DNA from: Lactarius indigo | Lineage: Eukaryota; Basidiomycota; Agaricomycetes; Russulales; Russulaceae | Assembly: GCA_025766275.1 (NCBI GenBank) | Contig: JAFKAC010000005.1 | Coordinates: forward strand, 2,108,001 to 2,172,000 | Length of the DNA: 64,000 nt | Direction of reading: 5' to 3' | Part shown: positions 47,477 through 59,681 of the stretch, piece by piece | How the letters are laid out: each line of letters starts with the position of its first letter | How positions within the stretch are numbered: position 1 is the stretch's first letter | Notes under the pieces: model-generated | Seen by the model: the letters and a program-made list of their open reading frames with translations, nothing else | The model's database searches: none | Told to the model about the DNA's origin: nothing | Position numbers and translations under genes: made by a program

Positions 47477-48927
47477 GATAACGGTTACTCCACGCACGGG
47501 CCTGAGCAAGAAGGAAACCGCGGACGCATCTTCATCACGTGACCACTCGCACCACTCCACTCTTCTCAGTTCGAGTCACCGTCTCGGTCGCCATTGACAT
47601 TTCAGCCACGGAGTTATTATGTTGGCTCACAGGCAGTGGCCGCGGCCGTGTTTATCTATTGAGAAGCGGGGAGTGAGGGTTTTCTGCGGGCCTACTGCGA
47701 CCCCAAATCAAACCATCTATCAGAAATTCAGGATCGGCTCTCAAATCTCAGACCTCGACGTCGTGGTCGTACAGTACCACCTAATTTCGAATCGAGCGAG
47801 ACAAAAGCGGCAGACGATGGGAAAAAGATAGAGCGAAGAAATTAAAATAAAATAAATAATCCCCCGCCGTCGGCCAAATGGGGTAGCGTCGTTGCCCCCC
47901 GCTAAACCCAATCCAAGCTCCACGGCTCCTTGACTAAGAACGAGAGATGGTCATCTAGAATCACTGTAAATCACGAGCTGATCGTGGCGCGCCACCAACT
48001 GCCACCATGTGGTACCGCTCCTCAAGGCCTCAGGGTCGTTTTTGTGGTACCACCACCGTCCTGGCAGGCCTCGGCGCTGGGTGTCTTCGAATTTGCAAAG
48101 TGACTGCTCGCTAACTGACCTAAATGGCTCTTCACGAGTGGTAGGTAGGCTCTCCGAGGTCCGCGCTACCCGCGTGGTCACAGCCTTGCGGCGTCGGGGG
48201 TAACTTACTGTACAGGATAGAAGGATGTAATTCTCGGGTGGACCATAGAAACAAATGAGATAGAAAGCATACGAAAACAGCCGATCTGACCAAATACTCT
48301 TCTACAGAATAAACCCAAAAGAAAGGACGACAGTGATTGAATGTACAGAGCTAGACAGAAAGAAGCATGTCAGACGTGCAGGGGAGGATGAAACGATGAA
48401 TCACATACTAAGAGAATGTGGCAACTCCATGAAGCACATCATATGGAACACGGCAGATAGAACTGTTAGGTAACGTAGTTACTATCTCCTGCTATCTAAT
48501 ACCTTTACCAAGAAAAAAGGAAACAGCATGGTATATTGAACAAGCCGCGCATATCATTCACTTTAAAATGCCGACTACAGCGTTGTTGCCGGTCCTGTAC
48601 TGTCCGCACGCAAATGCATGGAAAATGACTATAGTACATCATGAATCACAGCCAAGCAAAAAAAAAAAAAGGGGGGGAGAAGATGAACAAGTGGTGGCCC
48701 GCGCGCGCCGGGCACGACAGCAAAACATCAACGTCGTCAAGATCGTAAGCAGCATCAACACAAGTGAACGGATGGAGAATGGCAAAATATACTGTAACAG
48801 CGAGAAATTGAAAAAAGGGTGGAACCCCCGGATCGGTGATCTATATGGTCCGGTTGCCCCGTCTACAGGCTAGTCTGTACGAATACACAGTTTTGTTTTA
48901 CTTGGAAGAGTTGGCGGGGAGGGACGA
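47477..48927. other. Spacer with LINE fragment
   Basis: APC2 promoter side and AMPK-beta 3' side. It contains a LINE-like remnant at about 48280-48474 and an A/G run at 48659-48680. No host gene is recognised. Confidence 0.5.
48280..48474 (+). mobile_element. Fragment of a Tad1-type LINE (C-terminal end of polyprotein)
   Basis: A short frame reads FYRINPKERTTVIECTEL and then EDETMNHILRECGNSMKHII, which matches the pattern ...C..C..EDETxEHIL.EC.....IW found at the C-terminal end of fungal non-LTR retrotransposon proteins. The usual preceding Cys pair is changed (HVRRAG). Nothing further of a LINE was found around it. Confidence 0.5.
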
Positions 48928-50620
48928 TCACGTCGGCTTGTAGTAGATCGTTGTAATGAACTGCTTGGGGGGAAGATAATCAGGGTGGCGTGCGCGTCAA
49001 GTTCTGGAGACGATCGTACCTTCTTCTTGTAACGGGTCGTGTTACCAACTGCAAGCACGCCATTGCGGATCGCACTTGTACTGAGATGATGCAGAACGAC
49101 ATGCGATGGTACAGGGAGTACGCTCGCATCGTCCGCTAACATGAGCGCAGCAGCAGTCGTGCCAAGTGGCGCGGTTGAGCCTCCCACAAGGGTGCGCACG
49201 GGTGAGTTGGAGTGAGAATTCGTGTGTCCATGGCGAGCAGCAGCAGATACGTCTGTTCCGCTCGCCGTGGTCACAGGAATACGAGGAGGCCCTGGTGGTG
49301 GCAGTGGCGGTTCGTCCTGATTAGGTCTCGTCATTCCGAGTTCACCATGTCGTGTGCGCGTGCGGTGGCGACGTTCTTTAACAGGTGCCGGGGCAGTCGC
49401 ACCGATACGAGTATTAAGGATAAGCTTGTCCAAGTGTCGTGGCAGGACAGGTGCCGGTGGGATGTTCGGAGCGGTACCTACAGCCCCATTTGCGAGAAAC
49501 ACCTCTTCCTCACGAGCGGCAGCAATCAGTCCTTGAGGGACAACGGAAGTCCACCCCTCATCTCCAAATGGAGTGCAAACACCTGGGTCGCTTGTCTGGG
49601 ACCAGAAAGAGATCTGGTGCGTAGGGCCAGGGCGAACCAACGAGGCCGGTGGCGGGGAAGCTGGTGCAGAAGGACCCGCAGGTAACGCCACAGAAACGTA
49701 ATTGGCGAGAGAGCCATCGTCGTCGACGGCAGTAGGAAGATCCTGCGCCAACCTCCAGTTGTCATCGACGATGAACTTTATGTGATGGGTGCCAGGTAAC
49801 AGCGAGACGGTAGTGGTGAAGGTTTCTGGCTCCGATGGGCTATGGTTAGGGTTAGATCGAGGCAATGGTGGCGAAAAAAAAATGAAAATATATGCGCGCA
49901 CCTGCGTTCCATCAACTGGCGACCTTTCCAGTTAGCATCGCCGGCACGGGCTAGAAAGACAGTTTTTCCACTGCCGTGCCATGAGATCTTCGTATCTACG
50001 GGGTGTGGAGGTTCATCGATGGGCGAGAGACGGTTGCGTGTAGGGGGTTGAGGAATGTCTGCTTGAGCTAGGCCAAGGGGGATCGTACTATGAATCGTCT
50101 CTGGGAAGAATGAGACGACTTTAGTGTCGGGCCCAGGAGGTGGTTCAACGTCCCGGATTGGCTGGAGATGGGTCGCCTGAGAAGGTCGAGAAAAAGATCT
50201 TGTGGAAGCATTTGGGGTTGACCTGTGACGCTGTGCAGGAGGAAAGACGGGGAGGGGGTGATGAGGCTGTTGTTGAACAAGGACATCTGGCATCTGGGTG
50301 GTCGACGGAAGTTGGGGACGGGGATGGGATTGGTGGTAGTGATCGGCACCGTTTGTGGCGGGGGATTGGGAGGGGATTGGGATAGGGGATGAGGCCTTCG
50401 GTCTCCTGTAATGGGGACGAGGAGAATGATTGGGAGAGTTGAGGTGGGAGGGAGCCGGGGTAAGGGAGAGGGACGCCAGGTCGGGCAGCTCGAGGGATCT
50501 TTTTTTTGTACGGAGGGACCTGTGTACGGGAGGAGGGAGAGGCTTTTCACGGTTATCTCTATCTTGAGGGTTGTTTGTTACGGAGGGATTGTGGGTTCCA
50601 GACGAGGCAGAGTTGCCCAT
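48928..50620 (-). CDS. AMP-activated/Snf1 kinase beta subunit
   Basis: This is the scaffold and targeting subunit of the Snf1/AMPK complex, which signals low energy or glucose. The ATG at 50620 opens MGNSASSGTHN, a good N-myristoylation site, which argues for this start over the upstream in-frame codon. A long Pro/His/Ser-rich N-terminus leads to the glycogen-binding (CBM48) domain: TKISWHGSGKTVFLARAGDA, NWKGRQLMER and, after an intron, LPGTHHIKFIVDDNWRLAQD. The kinase-interaction (ASC) domain follows near the end: LPRHLDKLILN, VPSHVVLHHLSTSAIRNGVL and VGNTTRYKKK. The last small exon encodes QFITTIYYKPT with TGA at 48928-48930. It appears intact; fungal homologues are Sip2/Gal83. Confidence 0.93.
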
Positions 50621-52796
50621 CTTCGTGCAACCGACGACAAGGCTATGGGTCACCCTATCAGTTTCTCTTCCACTTCCACTTCTTCCACACTTCCCGCGAC
50701 AATGGCCTTGTTTGGCCTCTATTTGCCTGATAACCCCGAGAAATATTATTTAATTAATATGTCCCTTCCCTGTTCCTGACCTATGCGTCATCGATATCCG
50801 CACCCCAGAGTCTATTTCACCCGTCCTCCTTCCGCCAGCCATGGCGTTAGGGACTCTCCGAGCTTCGGCTCGCCTTATCGTCTCTCCCACCCCAATTAAC
50901 GTTTCCCTTCATCCAAACATCTGTCCTGTAGGCTAGCTCTAGCCTTCATTCGACACCACGCTGCCGAAGATGATATAACCCTTATTCTTTTTAGGCTTGT
51001 GGCCCTGGTGGAGCGCCACGGAAGTCCAAGCGACAGGTATTACACACCTTCCATGATCCTCAGCCCCTGCCACCATCCTAGGACCCCAGCGGACTCTTAA
51101 CACCGCGATGGTGTCCGTCCTCGCTTAGGAATTCTCGGGTCTATTCCCGGGGAAACTGCTGGCCTCTTCGCGCTTGCTGTCCGGCCTGCTAATCCTAATA
51201 CGATCCAGAACGTGCGCCCTCCTTCCTACTTCTGGTTCCAATACCTCGTGTTTTCGTCACAGCTCGCAAACGTCTCCCTCTCACTGTGGTTGATGCTGGG
51301 GGATGCACCCCTATACCAGCCCTTCGGCGACCCGCGCGCCTTGATAAAGACCAGTAGGTAGGACTACCCATGGTAACCTGTCATTCTCTCACACTAACCG
51401 AATTGAGTTATGGTGGGTATTCCTCCCGTCGTCTTGCGTCCTAAAGCCGGCACTTTGGCGATATCTTCTTGTCGTCATTCCCGGGTTGTATTGTATTTGG
51501 TGGCTGACGCTGATGGTGCATGCGTTCATACAACACATTAGCTATCGGTGGCAAGAAGCTACCACGTCCTTATCGGCCTTCGTTATGATTTCACGCTCTG
51601 GACTCGTCTTAGTCTCGACTTGCTACATATGAATGGCCCCCATATCTATCTTTCAACCCCATTCTGCAACGTGCCCTTTGGCTGTGCTTAGCATCAAATC
51701 TCGGGCGTGGGCCGGCGCGGATAGTGTCTCTGCTTGATCACGAATCCACGTCCTATAATAGATCGGAGCCGAGACATCCACATCGGTGTAGTGCAGCGCC
51801 ATATCCCCCATTCGTCGACCGGTACCACTTGTCGCGCATAAACCTACTATACGATGACGGTGTTTCCTTTCCCTCCGGAACTCTAGCTCTTAAAGCAAAT
51901 TTTCATATTTTACTATGCCTTAATACTAGCGTCATATACCCAAATTCGTATTAAGCTTTCATCGAACCAATCAGCACTGTGCGACGTGGACCTAGGTCTT
52001 AACAGCTATTTGCGAACCCAGGGGAAACGAACGTGCGCATGACCACCGATCTCACGAAAGCTGCATACGCTATGCCGTCTTGGGATGCCAAGGTGCCTTT
52101 GGTGTAATCGAGTCCAATTTTGCCCCTGGGTTGCAATCGGGGTGAGAAGAGGGAAAGGGCGCCGGAGTCTCAGTCGCCCCCTCGCAAGTCCTCGATGTTG
52201 GATGAGCGTACTCGGAGACGGCCTAGCGCTCATTCCCGTTCCCGGTTGAGCCCGGCCCAGGAAGTAGTAGCCTCGAGTGTAACATCGCGCCAGACGTCCA
52301 TCCACCCATGAGATCATTACTACGTGTTCTATAGACACCATTTCAGCTGTTCTTTTGTTCCGAACTCTGAACACTACCCCATATGTAATATGCCGCTCAG
52401 TAATGAGTGTTCCAGGTCAATTTTGGTCAGTCCGGGCTGTTGGACTGTACCGCACTCGACTCGAAGCATCCTGATCCTGATGACCCCAATCCGATTTTTG
52501 AAATTGGCAACTTTCTTTAGCGGAACAAAACAAACACAACCAAACACAATATCTTTTTGGTGCGTTTCTGCAAAGTTACCAAGAAAGTTATAGTTCACAG
52601 ACGAACAGTTCTATAAATACAACGGGTCGTGTGCACTCTCATCACAGTTCTACCGCAATACCCAACGCCCATAAGAAATCACTCACAAAACCCGTGTTCT
52701 GAAGTGTGCAGAATAAATGGCTGTTGGTACACATGTGACAGCAGCAGTCGAAAAGGATAGTTGTTGCTCTGTGAATGTGCAAACTTCAGGTCTTCT
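50621..52796. other. Spacer with an unrecognised membrane-protein remnant
   Basis: AMPK-beta promoter side. Apart from the hydrophobic remnant at 51120-51700 nothing is recognised. The open frame at 52006-52374 has no family features. Confidence 0.45.
51120..51700 (+). pseudogene. Possible decayed membrane-protein gene, family not recognised
   Basis: Two hydrophobic open stretches follow one another with intron-like gaps: SYFWFQYLVFSSQLANVSLS with LWLMLGDAPLYQPFGDPRAL, then LLVVIPGLYCIWWLTLMVHA and SAFVMISRSGLVLVSTCYI. There are stops between them and no clear start. I cannot assign the family. Confidence 0.3.
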
Positions 52797-53695
52797 TGTT
52801 CGATGCCACGTGGTCTTCTTTTATGTCCCCAATCTGAGAGAGCTTGTTATCTTTGGTGATGAGTCGCTCGCGGTAAGAGATAGAATGAACGAGAGCCACA
52901 TTCCGGTAAAGCAGGTCGGATAACGCAATGTAGAAGCAAACAAGGGCGACTGAGGTTGCTTGTGCTTGTTGTTGAACCAATGATGTCAACGATAAATTCG
53001 CATATGGTCATGCCAACAGTACCAACGAGTAGCAGGCAACAACAACCGAAACACTGGACACCCCAGATTCCGAGGAGGGTCATGCCCGGGCTGACACTGA
53101 CAGTGGAAGTGGAAATATAAACGATGAAGGGGTCAAGAATGCCAGCGTTGGTGAAGAACATAGCGCCAGAGTAAAGATAAAGTTGACGCCAGTGGGTGTA
53201 CGGAAGCGGATCAGAACGGAAGCAATCTCAAGTTCCTCTTTGCGTTTCAAGTTAAGGCGAATCTCTTCGAGCTCGTAGTGACCTCTAGATCGTGGGGTCA
53301 GACAAGATAATAAGTGGGCTGCATCCATCAAGATGCACTTTGACCAAGTAACAAGGGGACTGCGATTATGGGACTAAGGTGGCGTGTAGTTATTGACTAA
53401 GAACAAATAGTTTGCATCTTGAGAAGAAGGAATACGTCGAAGGCGAGAGGGCGCCTAGATAAAGAGGATCAGCGAATGCATGAGGCGAAAAAAGGATGAG
53501 AAGATGTCACTGACTAAGGACGGACACAATGAGGGATTTTTGAGAGGAAGACTTGCCGTGGCTGTAGCCGTCAGGAAATGTTTAACGAAACAGGAACGTG
53601 CCAGGTGACCGGTGACCAAAAGTGCGAAGCCAGTCAAGCATATGGTACCACCATCATAACCGAACAGGAAACCCTCTATATCCAGCAAAACTGGT
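52797..53695 (-). pseudogene. Broken MFS sugar transporter gene
   Basis: Pieces on the minus strand follow the order of a fungal hexose transporter. LLDIEGFLFGYDGGTI corresponds to the first helix (GGxLFGYDxG). A later piece GHYELEEIRLNLKRKEELEI matches the central loop, and TGVNFIF the QQLTGINFIFYY motif. FFTNAGILDPFIVYI, LVGTVGMTICEFIVDIIGST and VALVCFYIAL are helices 7-10. Helices 2-6, including the PESPRWL signature, are missing and frames are shifted between pieces, so no functional transporter can be made. Confidence 0.7.
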
Positions 53696-54362
53696 ATTCA
53701 AAGAAGGCGAGAAAAAGAGGGGGGAGAGCAAGACGAGAGGACACGGACCATACGTGACGGACGCCAACTATTTTACTCTTCCCCCACCTACGGCATTTGG
53801 ACCACCTGGCAAGCGCGGTTAAGTCAAAAAATAAGGACGATTGGGAAGAAAAGCTCCATGTCTCACGAGGAGCTATTTATGCCAGTGGATGTGTTTTCTG
53901 CCCGCTCTATGCGTTGGTTGGTTTGCGACGACTGCTGTCGTTCTACTTGCGATCTCGGATATACCCATCCCCCGGACACTCGCGCTTGCTATACAGTATT
54001 TCTCCTTCGTCGTCCCCACGTCTGCCTACTTTGGTGTTGATTATTAATTTTTTCTCACTTCTCTTTACGCTCAGGTCATTATTTAATTACCTCTGTCACC
54101 CCAGCTGTCATCTGGCGTTCTGGGCGATGATGAGGAGGCGGCTGATCCTCGGTATTGTTTGACGTGGCACGGGAGATGACTCGATGACAGTCTGGAGAAA
54201 CGCCGGATGGTGCCCAAATCATCCCGAGGACATTGGCCGGCGAAAAAAAACACAGCAGCGGGGGCCCATGAGCGTGGTTTCCGTGCTGCGTCATCTCTGG
54301 TACAGTATTTCTGATTTTGCCAATATGCTCAGTTAACCGTGTTATCTTTTACTACTACCCAG

Positions 54363-54695
54363 ACGAACGTGGGCTCGACGCCAAGAGTCGAGGCGTAAAA
54401 ATGCATGGACAGCCAATGTTGAGATAAGGCCCTGCAGGGTTTCGGCATTTTTCGTTTGTCGTTCTTTTTTTGTTTGTCCTTGCGCCGGCTAACATACGTT
54501 CCTGCGGCGTCACTTACTGCGGATAAAGTACGTACGACAAATACAACCGGAGCGCTTCATACCAATATCGTCATCGGATTCATTTTTCGCGCCCGTCTAG
54601 TAGTATCGCGCGAACCTGCCGCCACCTCGTTTTTCATGGGAACACTCGATGATGTTGCGCAGTTGCAGCTAAACTTTATATGGATCCTTTTTTTG
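54363..54695 (+). repeat. Diverged direct repeat, copy 1
   Basis: It matches 56496-56830 in the same orientation. Shared words include acgtgggctc, ttgagataaggccctg, cgcccgtctagtagtatc (copy 2 cgcccatctggtggtatc) and cgccgccacctcgttttt. Overall identity by eye is about 65-75% with indels. Confidence 0.6.
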
Positions 54696-56495
54696 GGAAA
54701 AGGTGCCGTTTGGGTTATCGCATGGACACGAAGATGTCATTGGGCACAGGGCGACGTAATTTTAGCCACAGTCAGTTATCGCTCCACTCCTTGGTGAGTA
54801 CTGTATTCGTTACAAGCCGAGATAACTGAAACCAGCAGCCTAGTAACGGCATTAAATTATTCATCAATTCATCGAGCAGGTGGCCGCAGCCTATCGATAT
54901 TACGGACAAAACGTCTCAGCGTCCGGGTATCCAACTCTTGCCTTACACGAAGCTGGTGGTGTGAGTAATCTAATCCACCAATGAGGAAAGTAGACGTCAA
55001 GTCACAACGGTGGACATGCCCAAGCGTCCGGAGCTAGGAGTTACGCCCTTACGTCGGTCTGACATTAATCTGACACGATTCCTTAAGCTTCGACCATGCC
55101 ATCAAGCTAGGACTGGAGGACCGAGCCCCATCAACTTCTGCAACATTTATTACATTTAGCGGCGAGCGGGAATAACGTCCTGTTAATAGCGGTCGTCCAC
55201 TTGAGAATACGGCCTCCTCACTGTCTATCTGTCACAAGATATTAACATATTTTGACAAGCAGGCTAAACGACTCGAACCCTTCCATCGTTGCTAGACGGC
55301 ACGCCAATTGTCCAACGTCTTTGGCAGAATGTGTGTGTTCCCTGGTGGAGATTCCGTCGCGACCCGAATCAACCCCCATAGCAAAGATTTTGCCGCTTTG
55401 CGCGACAGTCTGGCAGAGATCTGACGATACAGTGAAGATACTCGCCGCTGTCTTGCTCGGGCTGGATTCGCCTCTCGACACCATAGCTGTTCCCGCATTG
55501 CTGTTGGTGTTCCGTGGCTGTCATGGGTTTTCGTCTTGTTCTGGGCGACATCGCAGTCTCTAAAGAGGTAGAAGAAGCGATCGAAAGTCTACGTGAAGAT
55601 ATAGGACCATTGGATGTTCTTGTTGTCGACCTTGATGCGATAAAGCGGTGCGATGCTAGGGGGCTTCGCACCTGGATTACAAACGGGAATGTTGAATTCA
55701 TGTTGGACAGTCTCCTTCGTCCCTACGATATATGCGACAGGACATTGTGACGCTTAAGGTGCATACGCTTGTGTGCTTTTTCAAAACCTTGAGATACACC
55801 GCATACCGAGAATTCACTTCTTTTATTTCCCACCTAGGTCTGAAGTCGTCCTGTTTACCCGGGACAGTGAACTATCAAGGCGTTTGTGAGCGCACCGCCG
55901 AGCGACCCAATTATCCGGCACTAGGTTCCAACTTAACATTGCGCGGGATGGACCACCCCCCTGGTCTAAGCGCCGCTGGTACGTTGCGGGGTTTCCCATC
56001 GTCCTCACCCCTGAAAACCGTAGCAGCGCCGCCTGGCAGGGTGAGAAGATGGGATGGGTGCGCAACCACTCGCACCGCAATTAATCCTCCCCGGCTCCCA
56101 CCAAGCCTGGAAGAGGGCGTGGTATCGCGCCCGACGTCCGCCACCAGGTCGATGCAGCACGGTGCCGTCTCGCTACTGTATAACCATATAAGATGCAGAA
56201 TGGAAGAATCGATTTCCCCATACGGTATGGTTTTACGCCGCATTCGACTCGGGATTCTCCTTGGGGATTGCCAATGCGATTTGAAATTCGCAGCTAGGTT
56301 ACTTCAAGAAGTGATGACTTCCCCGTCGTAGCCTCTCAGGTCTGGCTTGCTTTTTTTCATGGCTATACTATATGGAGGCAACTTCTTCGCCACACAAGAG
56401 CTGTCAAATATTATATTTTGTATTTCACTTATGTTATTTTGCATTGATCATTTCTTATCATATCATCTCAAGGACCAACAGCTGTAGGCAGATGA

Positions 56496-56830
56496 ACGTG
56501 GGCTCCGCCTAGTGAAGTGATGCCATGAGTCAAGCTAGTCAAGGCGCAAAACGCAAAGACGCCGAGTGTTGAGATAAGGCCCTGTATGGTTCCGGCAATT
56601 ATTTTTTTGTCCATTTGCGCCGAATAACCTACGCTCCTGCAAGCTGGGAAGAGTGTCGGCGTCTTATGTAGCGCGGGATACGAGTCCGACAAAGGCAGTC
56701 GAAACACCTCATATTATATCTGTCGCGCCCATCTGGTGGTATCACCTGAATTCGCCGCCACCTCGTTTTTTTGTTTGTTCGCAAGACAGTTTTGATGATC
56801 GCAGTAAACCTTATACGGGCCCATCTTTGG
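56496..56830 (+). repeat. Diverged direct repeat, copy 2
   Basis: Partner of 54363-54695, 2.1 kb away. Ends are not sharp and no target duplication was identified. It may be a relic of a dispersed element or an old segmental duplication. Confidence 0.6.
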
Positions 56831-56942
56831 AGGTGGGTGATTCAATGCCGCTTGCATCATCATTTCTACTGCTTCTTTGTCTGAACGCAGATGCAGCATA
56901 ACGATCGACCTCGCCGGACGAACCTAAACTAAAAAAAAAGGG

Positions 56943-57581
56943 TCAACCAAATGACCAAATGGCCAAGTTGCTTCTTTTCTTGTCCGTGACGTGGCGGGAG
57001 TCATGTACTGCAATAATTATGCGTGGGCTCCATTCCCTACAGGCACCCCTCCGCGCGAAGAGGAAGCACAGGACGCGGACGCAAATTCGAAGTGTCAAAC
57101 TTTTAAGGGGAGCTCCTGATCGTGACAGACCGCCGCGATTGAAGAAGTGACGGCAGAGGTAGACAGCCGGTTCCCGGGCGATGTGTGCCATAGACGGGCC
57201 ATGACGACGGATTGCTCCATGACTCCAACAGGGCGCAGAGCAGCCCGTCCTACAACTCCCACGAGACGTAAAGGCGGATCCACTTTCCGCTTCTGCGAAC
57301 ACCCTTTTCGGGGGCAACGCCACGCCAACAAACACTTTTGTGTGAAGGTGGCACGAAGCCGCCATTTCCGGGGCCAACATACCCCCATCAACGGAGCTCC
57401 GAAAGGAGTCATGAGTCGACGCGGCTCTCCATAACGAGGGTGGTTCATGTAGCCACATCCAACCGGTTGGGGCGGAACAACTCCGGGGCCTTGTGACGGG
57501 CATACCGTGCAATGATGGAAAGTAAGGGCCCAATGCCACGCAAATGGTGAGATACCGAACGAGGAGGTTCCCGAGGCGCAA
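56943..57581 (-). CDS. Unassigned 212-codon open frame
   Basis: The longest open frame in the gene-poor region, with a hydrophobic N-terminus (LLVRYLTICVALGPYF) but no recognisable family and many Arg, Ser and Cys. An overlapping open frame exists on the plus strand (57147-57434). It may be chance or repeat-derived. Confidence 0.15.
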   Translation of the reverse strand: MRLGNLLVRYLTICVALGPYFPSLHGMPVTRPRSCSAPTGWMWLHEPPSLWRAASTHDSFRSSVDGGMLAPEMAASCHLHTKVFVGVALPPKRVFAEAESGSAFTSRGSCRTGCSAPCWSHGAIRRHGPSMAHIAREPAVYLCRHFFNRGGLSRSGAPLKSLTLRICVRVLCFLFARRGACREWSPRIIIAVHDSRHVTDKKRSNLAIWSFG

Positions 57582-57766
57582 GGTGATGACCAGAGAACGG
57601 GCAAGCGGGAGTCACGGGTGGCAAAGCAACTCTAAGTTCGTATTATGCATATGGAAAGAGAAAGCTGGGGTGCAAGTAGGATGTGAAATAAGAAGGGTCA
57701 ACGTCAACATGGCACAAAAGAAATAATGATAATAAAATAAATAAAAAAACGATACGAGAGCAAAAT

Positions 57767-58924
57767 CTATGCGAGCACCGAATCACTCTGCAGTTCCTCG
57801 AATTTCGGCCGCGCAAGTCGGATGTTGATCTTCAGCGCTGCGGTCTCTGCGATTCTCTGCAGTCAGCACGACGGAAACATCGGATGCGCGAGATGCATGC
57901 CATACCGATTGTGGGATCATGTACGATAAGCAGCACGTACGTGTTCTTCGTCATCCCGTCGAGCACCGCCGTGAACTCAGGGAGCTCCATCTCGAGCGCA
58001 TGGAACTCCTCACGCATGCGCGTGCACGAATGTTTGAGTGCCTTGATAAGCTCGCTCGTGCGCTCGTAGCGCGCCGCGCTGAGGTCGAAGCCGTCGGGGC
58101 CATCGGGGGGCGATGACGTGGCGATGACGAGGAACGTCGTGCGCTCGAACAAGATCGCCTCGGTCGCGCTGCATGCGCGGGCGAACGTCGTCAGATGTTT
58201 CGAGAGCACCGCGGCATTCGGTATGATCGTGTGTACGATATGCGACCACGCCTTTTCGCTTCATCAGCCCCCCGCAGTCCTGAGATAACAAAGAAAGATA
58301 GGAAGAAAAGGCACCTTGTACAGCGTCTCGTCGTATATGCTCGTGCCGAACACCGTAGCGGCGACGGACCCGCTCTCCGCCTGCAGCTCGCGCGTGCGGC
58401 GCTCGAGCACGGCGGTCTTGTCCCCGACGACGAGGTCCATCTTGTGCACGAGGAGGAAGACCGCGGCGTCGGGGGAGTACTTCTGCAGCGCGTCGAGACA
58501 GTCGCGGTAGTACTCCGCGTCCTTGGCCGCGTCGCGCGCGCCGACTTCGAAGACGTAGATGAGCACCCACACGTGCTGGAAGATGGTCGAGCGCTGCGTG
58601 GAGAGGTACGAGTCCATGAACGAGTCCTGCCCGCCGCAGTCCCACAGGTTGAGGATGAGGTCGCCGAGGAAGCGCACGTGGTTTTGCTCGACGTCGATGG
58701 TCGCGCCGAGGCGCGAGGTGAGCGACGCGGGGTTGTTTGAGCTACGCTATCCGCCTCAATAGAGTGGCTCTGCACCGAGCGTCCAGGGTAGCAGACGCAC
58801 AAGATAAGGGAGCGCATGGACGTTTTCCCGCTCCCCGATGCACCCATGAGAAGAACCTAGCGTATATAATCAGAGAGGCAGTTCAGTGAACAATGAGGAG
58901 AACGACACGCACTTTTTTCTTCAT
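57767..58924 (-). CDS. GTR1: Rag GTPase Gtr1 (RagA/B type)
   Basis: This is a small GTPase of the Ragulator/EGO system that carries amino-acid signals to TORC1 at the vacuole. The first exon is tiny: MKKK at 58924, then an intron. The next reads VLLMGASGSGKTSMRSLIF (P-loop), a third continues SNNPASLTSRLGATIDVEQN. G3 is WDCGGQDSFMDSYLSTQRST, the RagA/B form, and G4 is HKMD in VFLLVHKMDLVVGDK. The C-terminal roadblock-like half has NAAVLSKHLTTFARACSATE, AILFERTTFLVIATS and ERTSELIKALKHSCTRM. The last exon ends RLARPKFEELQSDSVLA with TAG at 57767-57769. Very high GC makes long spurious frames on both strands here. It appears intact. Confidence 0.93.
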
Positions 58925-59681
58925 TCTTGACAGAGGGATCGGGTTCGTTGCAAGTTGGCGTAGCAGCGGACGTTGTTGCGCTCTTTCCGGCCCGGGCATC
59001 TTTTTTTCGCATGAGCGTTTCCCTTGGGGCATGTCTTGAACCCCACTCATGGTCTCACCTTCTAATTATTCTAAAGCCCCCTAGTCCTTTTTAGTGGTCA
59101 CACAGGCTCGAGTCAGTTCGCTCTGTGATCAAGAACTCGAAGACGGGGTCTTACATCTAGGCCTTTGACCCTGCAGAGGAAGACGCAATCATTATTCTGA
59201 AATCTGGAATACACTATTACTCGGGTATAACGCCTCGTCTGAACCTGTTGGAAGAGTGTGGCTCTACTCGTACGCTGCAGCCAACCCCAAAATTCTCGCG
59301 ATGCCTGGAAGTTGAAGGAACATCCTGGGGTTTCGGCAGGCTGAACCTCTTTCTGGTCTATCTGTACTGAGGCCAAAAACATCATGTCTATTACGTCCGT
59401 CATGCCAATACCTCTCTTGGCCTCATGTGCACAAATACAACCTGCTTCTTCTGACCTACATCCGATCTCCCTGGGCTCGCGGCTATCATCGATTCGTTTT
59501 CTAATCAACTTGAATTCCAAGTTTTCTCGCATTTTCCAGTTCGCCGGTCATGCGCAAAGTCTTGATCTAGACTAGTTTACGCTAGCAGAAGACCCCTTCG
59601 GCATCAAACTAGGTCGCGGCATACTATGTCGTCCAAGTTGATTTCGTCTTACGATCTCAGACCAGGGAATATGTCGGAAAA
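58925..59681. other. Spacer between Gtr1 start and TFIIB end
   Basis: 757 bases, presumably Gtr1 promoter plus TFIIB 3' end. A 139-codon open frame (59113-59532, minus) has no recognisable features. Confidence 0.45.

Larger units (their letters stand above)
53696..57766. other. Gene-poor, repeat-bearing region
   Basis: About 4 kb without a recognisable host gene. It holds the diverged direct repeats at 54363-54695 and 56496-56830. Open frames at 55252-55563, 55514-55750, 55732-56331 and 56943-57581 are described separately or show no family features. Confidence 0.45.

Noticed and set aside
58010..58847. Long Arg/Ser/Thr-rich frames over the Gtr1 gene
   Set aside because: High third-position GC opens all frames; only the Gtr1 frame carries GTPase motifs.
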